Source: Lineus longissimus (taxonomy: Eukaryota > Nemertea > Pilidiophora > Heteronemertea > Lineidae). From it: a DNA stretch of 64,000 nt. Every line of letters starts with the position of its first letter. Positions within the stretch are counted from its first letter, which is position 1. Below, one piece after another: positions 23,618 through 35,400 of the stretch. The notes below the pieces were generated by a model. The model saw nothing but the letters and a program-made list of their open reading frames with translations. It had not been told where the DNA came from and searched no databases. The stretch covers positions 2,606,001 to 2,670,000 of the forward strand of contig NC_088322.1 in assembly GCF_910592395.1 (NCBI RefSeq). The letters run 5' to 3'. The translations under genes were made by a program, and so were the position numbers.

Positions 23618-23775
23618 CATGGTCAATATGGCTGCCGGCGCGGCGTGAGGGAATTCTGTTTATTGGGCAAACAAAATGTCTTCTAGAAACATCGTGAACT
23701 GACTAAATTTACTCATATTCACACGAGAGATAGAACAATGATAGATAAACACATTGAGGCAGAAGATATATTGAA
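23618..23775 (-). repeat. Inverted copy of the 16.2-16.5 kb repeat, left part
   Basis: It is the reverse complement of about 16315-16475. The other part of that repeat continues at 25564-25685, after the inserted element. Confidence 0.85.
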
Positions 23776-25563
23776 CAAGAGGCCCAAGGGCCTGGCGCTC
23801 AGCTGGATGACCTAATAACATAGGACTGAGGGTATAAAGTAGTAAATATCGGCTTTATACTACTGTTTGAAGGTCAAGAGAACACGTTATACCACTAATA
23901 TTTCCAATGCAGAGCTACCAGCTGGATGAAATATGATTGAACTAATCAGCCATGGTATGTAAATATTACAGGAGGCAACGGAAGATATCCCTAGTTCAGT
24001 ATGTTGTATCAGTAGCTTTACAGAAAAAATGGGAGTAACATTATTGTGTTGCTTAAAACGTCTACTTTTTACTCATGTAAGAATCGTAGTACTAATAATA
24101 ACTTCAACTTATTTTCCAGTTATGATAACACAACACGCATCTTCATGATCATGATCTTTCTCAAACTAACTGAATGACCTAATCGCCTTGGACGCACAAC
24201 CTAACCACATATCAATCCGCCCCGAGGATCGACACATCCATTCGATTCGATAACCGGGTAACCCTCGATAAAGTTTGATAAATAAACTAGAACTGAGATT
24301 TCACAGGAGCACCTGTGAACTCATGACTCCAGGGTTGTTTTGAGAGTTGGTCTTGAGTATGGGGACGTGAAGATCCGTGTGAGGCACCTGGGGAGAGAAG
24401 ACTAGTTGAACGATGGGATCATGGAGGTATAAATAATTATTTATACCTCCATGATGGGATCTGACACGGACACTACTATTGATCTCATTATATGAATACC
24501 ATTTAATTACAAAAAAGTGAAAACAGATCATATCATATTCCTTGGGATAAATTAAAATAGGAGTGCAGGAACAAGGTTTTTTAGCAGGAGGAAAGCGAGA
24601 ACATTTTGCGCCGTCGTATTCCGATTTGGCTGGTTAGTGGTGAAATCTGCTTTTAATTTTGCAAATTAACATATTCGTTTTTCTAGTTCTAACGTTGTCT
24701 GAATTAAAAATGCTTTCCCAATGCTCGACTGGTCTAGCAAGAGACATTGCCAGGAAAACGTGACGTCATTTTGGCCATTCTTCTAATACCGCACGCCCTC
24801 TCTCTCCGTAACAGTTCCTGACATGGTGTGAAGTGGGAGGGCGCACAATGGGAACCACACTGCCGCGATGTTAATAGTTTCTATTTATAGAATTCAGCGG
24901 CAGAGATTTTAGGCACGGAAAAAGTGGATTAACTCGGCTAATCTCAATGGATTTTACCCAGGAATGTTTTCAAGGCGAGAGAAACATCTGATTTAAGTAC
25001 TGCGCTTATTAGATTTCATGTTCAGGCCGAAGATTGGCCTAAAACGTGGACGAAAAGAGTGCATTATCGAGTGTTGGAGAGGTCACGTGATTGGACGAGA
25101 AACCTGAACAAAGTTTTCGTGCTGTCAACATCAATGGCTATAATATACTCCTGCAGAATAGTAGAACTAATAGAACTAATTTCCGAAGTTTCCAATAGTT
25201 TGAACACAAACCAAAACATCGCCCATCAGCTGGACTCAGATCTGCATAAATTTCGATAAATAATGAGGTCGTCGCTTCAATTTCGCAAAGAAAGTTCACT
25301 CCATTCGAAGGTTGTTTTGACAAAATTCCGTTGAACTCATCGTTATGAGGGCATTTGAACACATTCTCGTTGATCTTTTCTATAAACGTGTGAAGTTTTT
25401 GCGGTGTTTATAAGCAAGACTAGATTTGAAGTGCCTCGGTTGTATGATTACAAAATGCCCAACTTTGTCTACAGATGGCTAGATGGAAGGAAGGATGGAA
25501 GGACGGACACCAATCGAATAGCTATTTGACTAGCTCCGCTGACTTTGTCAGCTGAGCTAAAAA
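23776..25563 (+). mobile_element. CAAGAGGCCC...GAGCTAAAAA element with 4-bp target duplication
   Basis: The limits are fixed by the uninterrupted copy of the same site at 16203-16475. The left flank ends TGAA (23772-23775) and TGAA follows the right end (25564-25567); the empty site has one copy. The 5' end has the hairpin AGGCCC-AA-GGGCCT; the 3' end has the hairpin AGCTCCGCTGAC...GTCAGCTGAGCT then AAAAA, preceded by ggaaggacggacacc repeats. There is no coding sequence. It is not a typical Helitron (a target duplication is present) and lacks long inverted repeats; its class is unknown to me. Confidence 0.85.
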
Positions 25564-25567
25564 TGAA

Positions 25568-26756
25568 AAGAGAAACGTAAACCTCATAACCCTGGCCGAG
25601 CTGGTATAGGCCGAGGCCGAGTTGGTTGGCCGAGTTGGTAGGCCGAGCTGGCATTTGGCCGAGTCGGCCTGTATTCGATGAAACTCCCAACCAGAGAAAG
25701 GTAAACATTGAGACCTAAATCAGTAAATGGCTTCACAAATGGAATGCCGGACAGGAATCCCAGCACTTATTCAGCATATTCCAAATTGATCGACGACACT
25801 TCAATCATTCATTGCTTAATACCGTACTGTAGGAGGCATGCACTTTATATCTCTAGTCCTCGATTATTACCTTGGGAGTTTCATCACTTACTTAAACATT
25901 CTAATAAATAACTACAGATTTTAATTCATTATGGCACAGCGACTCCGAATGGTAACGCTTACAGCTGAGCACAGCCACAGCCACTGACATGACTACGACA
26001 GCCGAAATGTTCTACACAAAATAGGCCTAAGTTGCAAGCCACTAAGATGGAGCATATTGCTGCACCTGCCGCATAACGCAACTGTGGAATTCATACTACA
26101 ATGTGACCTTTTAAAATAACAGAAGTCACGGCCAATACTAACAGCTGAGCACAGCCACAGCCACAGCCACTGACATGACTATGACAGCCGAAATTTTCTA
26201 CACAAAATAGGCCCAAGTTGCAAGCCACTATTAGATGGAGCATATTGCTGCACCTGCTGCGTAACGCAACTGTGGAATTCATACTACGATGTGACTTTTA
26301 AACGAACAGAAGTCACGGCCAATGACAGGGAGAAAATAAACGTAAAAGGCAAGATTCGTTCCAAAATTGCCAAGACATGCAGAAAAATCGGCCACCCCAT
26401 TTTTAGGCATTGCCAAGATGATCGTTTCGCTGTCAACATCGTCCTCGGCGACCTAAATTTACGGGATATATTAGGCCTCAAACGGCACCACATCGCTACG
26501 TTACAATACTATGGGATTCATACTACAATCTACTTCGTCACATAAGAGTTCTTATGACCAATGGCTGGCAGAAAATCAAAGTTACATTGAGATAAAATCT
26601 TCTAACATCATTCTTACCTGCGCAAATTCGTGAACATGCTGAACATGTGCGACAGCTGGCATGTTGCCAAATCCGGACCTACTTTCCGTCAATGCTGAAT
26701 ACGACGATGAGAGCTCTCGAACTATCATTCCATGCAAAAAATGGCAATGACAACAC
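25568..26756. repeat. Non-coding, with 180-bp tandem duplication
   Basis: 25568-25685 is the second part of the inverted dispersed repeat (tggccgagctggtataggcc). The stretch acagctgagcacagccacag at 25961 recurs at 26141, giving two units of about 180 bp up to about 26325. No gene is seen. Confidence 0.7.
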
Positions 26757-27787
26757 CAATAATAACTTCAAATTATATTCCGGTTATGATAACACAACAC
26801 GCATCTTCATGATCATGATCTTTCTCAAACTAACTCAATGACCTAATCGCATTGGACGCACAACCACATATCAATCCGCCCCGACGATCGACATATCCAT
26901 TCGATTCGATAACACTCGATACAGTTTTATAAATAAACAAAGATTTTTTCGTGCTTTTAGCTGTCAACATCAATGGCTATAATATACTCCTGCAGAATAG
27001 TAGAACTAATAGAACTAATTTCCGAAGTTTCCAATAGTTTGAACACAAATCAGAACATCACCCATCAGCTGGACTCAGATCTGCATAAATTATGATAAAT
27101 AATGAGGTCGTCGCTTCAATTTCGCAAAGAAAGTTGACTCCATTCGAAGGTTGTTTTGACAAAATTCCGTTGAACTCATCGTTATGAGGGCATTTGAACA
27201 CATTCTCGTTGATCTTTTCTATAAACGTGTGAAGTTTTGTACCAAAATACATTTCCGTAAAGGCTTAAATAGGAAAATTTGTCACTTACAAAATCATCGC
27301 TCCGGTAGAAATAAAAAGGTCACCGCCATTTTCTTGATGATAGTACTCCAGGTAACCTCGGCGGGAAATTTAAAGCGGGGTCATCCGGGGTCAAACAACA
27401 GTTTTGCTCACTACCGCCAACTGGTGATATAAATCGACACTAATCTATTTTATATCAAAACTTCTGTATCATGAAGACCTTTTTCAACTTTATTTCAAGC
27501 TTTTATCTGATGGAATAGAGCGTCAAAAAATTGTTCTTTCATTTACGCATTTTGCCCCCTGGGGAGCTGAATTTGAGTCGAATCGCCCAAATTTTTTTCC
27601 GTAAGCAACATTTTCTGCGGTGTTTATAAGCAAGACTAGATTTGAAGTGCCTCGGTTGTATGATTACAAAATGCCCAACTTTGTCTACAGATGGCTAGAT
27701 GGAAGGATGGCAGGATGGGTGGAAGGACGGACACCAATTGAATAGCTATTTGACTAGCTCCGCTGACTTTGTCAGCTGAGCTAAAAA
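26757..27787 (+). mobile_element. Second, 5'-incomplete copy of the 23.8-25.6 kb element
   Basis: It shares with the first copy 24090-24290 (ataacttcaaattatattcc), 25110-25400 (gctgtcaacatcaatggcta) and the 3' end (25405-25563). It lacks the CAAGAGGCCC end and an 800-bp middle part, but carries about 360 bp (27240-27600) missing in the first copy. It ends with the same hairpin and GAGCTAAAAA. Confidence 0.8.
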
Positions 27788-27828
27788 TATATTTTATCCC
27801 CGATTCATGTGCACATGTAACATCAACA

Positions 27829-28047
27829 CTGTAAACCGGGAAATTTTTGCGGCTGGTTTATTTCGCGGATGAGGTCCGTTTTCGCAAGAAAAATATATTT
27901 TACGCTTAAAAATTAATGCGGATTCATCGGTGCCGCAAAGGGACATTGAGAGACAAATATATATTTTACGCGTATTGATTTTGCGGACAAGGGCGCACCG
28001 CAAAGACCGCAAAATTAAAACACCCGCAAAAATTTCCCGGTTTACAG
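27829..28047. mobile_element. 219-bp MITE with 24-bp inverted repeats
   Basis: Its ends are ctgtaaaccgggaaattttt then gcgg, and the exact complement at 28024-28047. Internal direct repeats (aaaaatatattttacgc) occur twice. There is no coding capacity. The target duplication is unclear. Confidence 0.85.
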
Positions 28048-29459
28048 TATTCATAAATGATTCATGGTAATAAAATTACTTTAAAGCTATATCTATGACT
28101 TACATATTCTTTGCACGTTTCATTCGTTTACTGCCAATAACCGCTTCCTAAATATCCAAGTTTAATAATAAGTTTGATCTACAATGCCTCACATTAACCT
28201 GAAGTTCCTCATCGTCGCCGAGAGGCTTGTTTTTCTTTATAATTTGCAAATCTCTGATCTGGAAATTGTGTTGGGTCCCGAAATTAGATTCAAGAAAAAC
28301 CAAACTTTGAAGAAATCGGTCCAATAGTTTTTGCACAGCGACCCAAAATTGAAAAGGGCAGTCAGTGACATTTACTTATGAATCCGACTATACATGCAAT
28401 AGGCCTAACTATAAAAGCACTGATAACAGCTGTGCTACACTTTCATCATTATCATCATCTACTTTAGTCAACCAGCTCAGATGACCTTTCTTGGGGCAGT
28501 GATCGGTAACGGTGAACTCCGTCCGACCCAACAGGCAAATGTTTACATTCGTGTCTCCGTGTATCATGGATTCATGTGTATACTTAAACACCGTTGTTGT
28601 GTTGACACACTGACTGACTCTGACTGTGTACATTTCTACAGCGACGAAAAACGATCACAAAAATGGTTCTTTTTAAGCACTCGTGACATGTTTACAAAAA
28701 TTAAAGCAAGTGTTTTTAGTAGAGGTTTACCTAATGAGTAGCGTCTGGGTGATTATAAACCATTAACTTGTGTTTAAAAGCCCACATTGTAACGAAAGGT
28801 TCCGGCTTGACGCTAATCTCCAATGACGGAAGCCGCCATTTTGCCATACTCTCGAAACTTTGGGATCGTCACATAATTTCTGACACACACTGCTACAATT
28901 CATCATTTTATTGTTCTTTCACAGTATTATTACGCCACCCCGATTCGCAAGGCAGCTTGTACCAACTGGCTCTGCATTGACTATCCCCATTCCAAGCCGA
29001 AGAACAGTATGACAAGTTTCTCATTTTACCTTCCAATCACAGTCAAAATTTTCTAAAACAACCGGCAATGAGGACAAACTAATAATCTCAAACCAATCAC
29101 AAGAATGTAATCAACACATACGACCTCATCCGAAGAGCGGATGATTAAGTTTTAGCATTGATTCAAGGTGATTTAATTCCTTCTTCGTCTCGCTTCAAAT
29201 TCATAAAATGGCTGTCTTCCATACTTGTAGTATGCAGATCTAGTGGCGCAGTACAACACTGCGCATCTGGGATACCCCGACGGATTGCCTCGAACCGCGA
29301 AATTCAAAACTGCTGGCAATGTGCCAACTGACATTTTTGCGCAATACCGCCACCTAGTGATATGAAACGAAATTAATCTATTTAATATCGAAACCTCTAT
29401 ATCAGGCCGACCTCTAAAACTTCATTTCAAACTTCAATCTGCTGGAATAAAGAAAATGG
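28048..29459. other. Intergenic, no gene recognised
   Basis: Only short open frames without recognisable domains. A few accgccacctagtgatatga-type stretches (29340) are shared with the repeat copies at 27400 and 23250, marking further element fragments. Confidence 0.45.
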
Positions 29460-29987
29460 GCTTTTTTAACCTTGACCTACTTATACCTGAATAGTAGGTC
29501 ACACTGACCTAAATCTGTGTCAACATGAAGAGATGCCCAATAGGTATCTACATATCAAATTTAGAGAGTCTATGACCAATAGCAAAAAAACGTGCCATGA
29601 TCAAAGAAATTTTAGAGTTCGACCTCTGTGACCTTGAAATGAAAGTCAAATCAAAAACCCGTGTGATATGTGATGTACCTTTATTAGGTACACCCACCAT
29701 AAAATTTTCATCGCTCTAGCTTTAACCAAAGCTTCAAAATGACAAAAATAGGTTTTCAAAGAGCACCCCCTATATGGCAGACCAGCAGTCAAATTGCGCT
29801 GATTTTCATTCTGAAGGAAGGTCTTGCCAAGGGGTACCCACACACCAAGTATGAACTTTCTGGGTCAAGCGGTAAAGAAATGTGCCACGATTTTGTCAAA
29901 AGTTAACGACGGACGACGACGACGACGACGGACGACGGACGCCATGGTATGGGATAAGCTCACCTCTGCTAAGAGGTGAGCTAAAAA
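29460..29987 (+). mobile_element. 3' part of a related element ending GAGCTAAAAA
   Basis: A (gacgac)n run and gacggacgccatggtatggg are followed by the hairpin AGCTCACCTCT...AGAGGTGAGCT and AAAAA. It matches the plan of the other 3' ends. The 5' limit is not visible. Confidence 0.65.
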
Positions 29988-30399
29988 GCCAAGATATAGT
30001 TGATTTGCTTGTTTCTTTTTTCTATGCTTTGTTTACATATATGAGTTTGGGGATGAGTTTGGGATGAAACTCATTATGAAACACGCATAGGTATATTTCC
30101 AAAGTGGAGTGACGTCATGTGCACGTGATCTGAGCGGCAATATCATTATTGTTTGGAACAATACAGGGATGGATGTGACGGACGGATGTCGGAGAGGAAC
30201 AAACTGCACTACATATGAGGGAGTCTATTCCAAGGACAGTGTGATCTTGCCCCCCCTCCCTCCCCTGTCTGCTTGGGACTCAAGTGCGCTCTCTCTGCAT
30301 GTTATGTAAATTGCAATCCGCAGCATTCCCCAATCTTATCAGCATAACATGCAGGTGATGGCACACCACTTGGAATAGGTATATTGTCAGAGGTCACCT

Positions 30400-30539
30400 G
30401 ACCTGGGGTGATTCGTACAATGTTTCAAGTTCAGAGCTTTAGTGGTTAAGAAACGTGCCACAGTTTTTGAAACAGGATACGACGACGAACGACGGACACT
30501 GCGGTATTGTATAGACTCACCGAGATGGTGAGCCAAAAA
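30400..30539 (+). repeat. Degenerate 3' terminus of the same family
   Basis: cgacgacgaacgacggacac, then gactcaccgagatggtgagc and caaaaag, follows the same plan with a short hairpin (CTCACC/GGTGAG) and a point change in GAGCTAAAAA. Confidence 0.55.
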
Positions 30540-32321
30540 GGTCAAGGTACTGATAAGCCCACTACTTACACAAAGTACTTCTAAAGTACTGCGGCATCGC
30601 ACAAGACCCGTCGTCCACCTAATTCTGCTTCGTTTAGAGGCAGCCTGTCTGACGACGACTAACAATGAATGGACGGTATCGTAAAAGTTTCTCACAGGTG
30701 AGCAAAGAAAAACATTGTGTGACATATGAATGATGCTCCTCTGTAGATACACTTGCCACATAACTTTTGAAAGTGAGCAACTGCCACCTTTCTGTTTTCA
30801 GCAAATCCCCCTAGTGCTGAAACAATGAATCACATTGGGCTGATTTTCAATAGCAAACAGTGCCTACTGATATGCTATACAATGACTGCATATGAAAAGA
30901 AAATATTCGAACAGTGTCTAGTTGACCAAACCTTTAAAATCGAACTTTGACCTCTAAAACCTTGAAAAAACCGGTCAAACCATATATCTGTGTGATATAT
31001 AGCTATCATTAGAAATCACACTGACAATATTAATCATATAAAATTTCGTTTAGCAAGACCTATCAGAAAATTCCTTTTTTTTCACGAAACATTTGAAGAC
31101 ACTGACCTTCTAGATCACCTTCAACCTTAATTCTTGTCAACATATTGAGATGCCTATACCATGACAATACAAAAAAGATATGATCACTGCTATATTTGAA
31201 CTTTGATCCAGCTAAAATTTGGGGTACACACAAGGTGGGGTACTAAAATACTTTCTTGTGATTCACCACCACAGCAAATTAGAACCCTTAACCTGAAAAA
31301 AAACGACAAACATATATGTACCAGCTGACAATGAAATTTTGTACGCTATGACCCTGAAAAGTATCCAAACTTACAAGATACACATGCAGTTTCTTCTTCT
31401 GGTCAGTATATAAATAGCTTTTACAGAAATAAGCGGGAAGGTAATACGATAGTAGGCAGGTTCTCCCTGACCATGGGTCAACATTCAAAGATTATTTTGA
31501 ATCATGAATAAGACCAGAATTAGTCATGTGAAGTTCAGAAATCTAAATATATACTGGGCATGACAATATCAGGGCAGTAAATACTCTGTTCACTCGTGTC
31601 CCCGGGACACTTTAAATTCATAAGGGCCGAGCAACTCATGGACTTCACTTAAGTTTCATCGGTGTAGGAATATCACACAGGATGTCTGATGACTTTTTTT
31701 TCACCAAAAACAGTAGGAATGAAATCAATGTGAGAACTTGACCATCATCAGTGACCAAACTGTGAAAAATCTGTTATCAAAAAGGCAATACAAAAGGACA
31801 CGCAGACATAATGTGACGGAGTTACCGCAAAAACATCAACGCGATTGTGTCGAGCACACAAAATTTGAGTTATCAATTACCATTGGGCAAGCTATGAATT
31901 AAAGATTGACTGAATACAACCTTGCAACATATATCCAAAGAACCTCCCTCCTTAGTCATTTCCTCCTGAAATACATGTAAGGCAATTTGAACAGACAACT
32001 TAACATATTGCTTACCATACCCTCTCCTCTCAGTTTGAATGACGCAGTCGTTGTTGTGACCTGTTCTTGCTAGTTCTTGTGTTTCTAGATGTGAATTAAG
32101 CCACACAACAAACGTTCTAATAATCACCTGATAACTTTGAACCAAAGTTCGTATTGGCTGCAGGCAAGTCACGGAACAACGGACATTTTGCCACAAAGGC
32201 AAAAGTTGAGATTAGCTTATCAAAAAATTTCACTTGCTTGATGAATGTTTGGGTAATCTCTTCTGGATTCTTCATTGTGTCGCGGGCTACGGCAAAGAAG
32301 AGATGTAGTGACGTTCCCCCA
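30540..32321. other. Region downstream of TTI1, including its 3' UTR
   Basis: No other gene is seen. TTI1 ends on the minus strand at 32322, so its 3' UTR runs down into this stretch; the polyadenylation site was not identified. Confidence 0.5.
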
Positions 32322-32414
32322 TCAGCTGTTAACTTGCCTGTCCTGTAGAATGTTGAGGAGCCTCTCAATATTGTCAGAGTAGACTGTCCGACCAGTTTCT
32401 AATGTACCGGCAAA
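32322..32414 (-). CDS. TTI1: TTI1 last coding exon
   Basis: Acceptor CTATTTCCAG, phase 0. It codes FAGTLETGRTVYSDNIERLL then NILQDRQVNS and TGA. The ending YSDNIERLLNILQ is like the known TTI1 C-terminus. Confidence 0.8.
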   Translation of the reverse strand, partial: FAGTLETGRTVYSDNIERLLNILQDRQVNS

Positions 32415-35400
32415 CTGGAAATAGACAGACAATAGGTACATAATAATACACTTACCAATACAATATCAACATCAAGAAGGAAATATGACAGTGTGATCAT
32501 TTTATGCAGCTGTCAATGCGAGCCTTGTACCGTCCCTGGTCACACTCGACACATTTTGGGGGCTTGGTGCAAAAGCTAAGGGCCACTTCCGGACATGTTT
32601 TTAGCAAAAATGGGATTTTTCTACCTAAGAATTCATTATTTTACAGGTTTGAAGACCAATGAGTTCATCACCTTTTCACTTTGTTGTCAATAAAAGGCCA
32701 GACATCCGATCTTCATGTAATTGAGCTGTAGGCCGGAAATATGTTAAAGATGTTCAATAAAGAGTAAAGAAAAATGTGTATACACTGTCTGTTTTGAGCA
32801 TCTGTAACGAGCAGTCCTCAAATTCCTTATCAAACTCAAAACTTGGCCATATACTGCGAGAAGCAATTCGTGCAAGTCACAACCAGCCAGGAATTGCAAC
32901 ACCCTGACTGACAGGGGGATACAGAGTTCATGTTGACTGCTGCATTAAAGTCGATTCGTAAATAGCATGTCTGCACATTTTTAGGCTCTGGGGTGTGAAC
33001 TGCCGTTGGTCAGATTTCTTTAAAGTCAAAACTAGGTGAAGTGTACACAGCCAGGATCACCATAAAATCCTCCAACGGTGAAAGTAATTCAGGCCCCGTG
33101 GGCAGACAATACTACACAAAGACTAGAGAATATATTGCCCAGAGGTTCAGACTGGCTCTTACCTTGATGAGGTTTAGTGTGTAGTGTGGAGGGGCTGGCT
33201 TGGTCGGACACCAGATATCCATGAGTCGCAGCCAAACGATATCAGGCTCAACTCGTATTGAAGCAGTAAAGGTTTCTAAGCATGCCTAAAAATCATAACA
33301 GAGAAATTAATGTACTAGTCCCTGGGTGGGGGTCAGATATTTTCTACAGCCATTCTGTTATTTCGCTTGAAATTTATTTAACAACCGCACGCTCCAGCCT
33401 GTTATCTGTGATAGTCTGCTATCTGTATATTCACAGAATGCAGACAAGAAGAAGTCAACAAAACAACACTCCACACAAATCCGTAGAGATAACAGGCCAA
33501 TGAAGTGGCAAAGGTTATCGAGCAGACATATATGCCGGTAGGCAAACAGGGATAGCATTCTCACCTGTTGAATGGAACTGTTTGTCCGGCAGACAGGTAT
33601 AGCAGGCATCCAGAGATGGCATTCTCACCACCGTCTTTAAGTGGCAGCAAACAGTTTGGCAGGGAACCAGGGATGGCATTCTTACCTCTTGAAGTTAGAG
33701 GTGTTGTCTAGCAGACAGGTATGGCAGGGAACCAGGGAAAGCGTTCTTACCTCTTGAATTTGGAGAGATTGTCCAGCAGACAGGTATGGTAGGGAACAAG
33801 GGAAAGGTTCTTACCACTTGAAGTTGGAGAGATTGTCCAGCAGACAGGTATGGTAGGCAACCAGTGATCGTATTCTTTCTTCTTGAAGTTGGAGGGGTTG
33901 TCTAGCAGACAGGTATGGCAGGGAATCAGGGATTGTCTTCTTACCTCTGGGCGTTGGAGGGGTTGTATAGCAGACAGGTATGGCAGGGAACCAGGGAAAG
34001 TATTCTCACCTCTTGAAGTTGGAGGGGTTGTCTAGCAGACAGGTATGGCAGGGAACCAATGATCATATTCTTTCCTCTTGAAGTTGGAGGGGTTGTCTAG
34101 CAGACAGGTATGGTAGGCAACCAGGGATGGCATATTCTTACCTATTGAAGTGGGAGGGGTTGTCTAGCAGACAGGTATGGTAGGCAACCAGTGATCGCAT
34201 TCTCACAGTACTCTTTTTGGATATTTAGCTGAAAGAAGACAATTGTATTCAACGGAAAACTTTAAGGCTGTGAAGGGTAAATACACCTGTAATGTTTATT
34301 TAGATCCTGCTACCAGGTTGCACCCAGCTACAGGTAGCAAACAAAGGCTAACCTGTATTCAGAATCTATACTATCTCTAGTTGCAGAACTGCAGAGCTCC
34401 ATTAGGATTTCTAATACTTCGTGGTTGGTTCAAGTCATGAAAGGAAAACACACCACATGCACTTTGATATCATCTCAGGGCTTAAGTGTCCTAATAACTA
34501 GTCAGAACTTGAGTTTCTAGCCCAGATTGCATAACAGGGACTAGCTAACTATCATAAATGCCCATTTCCTTACAAGAAATGGCCCTTTTGTTAGTTCATA
34601 CTTACCTATGGAACACTTTTGCATGTTACTCCATTTGGGCTCAAACACAAGAGTATCCCTTTAATTTTCTAAAGAGAGAATGGAGTTAACAGCTCGGCCG
34701 CCAGGCGGCGCCCTGACCGATCCCGCGAGATCGCGCCGATCTCATGCCGCCATATTCAGTCTTACTCTTGAGCGTTAACAAAGAGTATGTCCCGTTTGTG
34801 GGGACGGCGGGAGGGCCGTGTTCCATAGGTAAGTATGAACTAACAAAATGCCCATTTCCTTACAAGAAATGGCCATTTTGTTAGTTCATACTTACCTATG
34901 GAACACTTTTGCATGTTACTCCATTTGGGCTCAAACACAAGAGTATCCCTTTAATTTTCTAAAGGGAGAACTGAGTTTTAACTCAGTTTTAACTGTTAAA
35001 ACAGCTTGGCCGCCAGGCGGCGCCCTGACCGATCCCGCGAGATCGCGCCGATCTCATGCCGCCATATTTAGTCTTTACTCTTGAGCGTTAATAAAGAGTA
35101 TGTCCCGTTTGTGGGGACGGCGGGAGGGCCGTGTTCCATAGGTAAGTATGAACTAACAAAATGGCCATTTCTTGTAAGGAAATGGGCATTTTGTGTCATT
35201 CAAACTTACCTATGGAACACTTTTGCATCGAATCCCAGCAACCTATTGGAGGTGGGAAACGAGGACTTACCTAAGGCTGAGCTGTTGTTCCATCCAGGAG
35301 GCACCACCGGCATATTAGCTAAGGAGGACCGCCAGGGGAAAGAAATGGGGAGAACCGGAGGACCGGTATTTTGATCTCGGTATTACAATCATATTATAGA

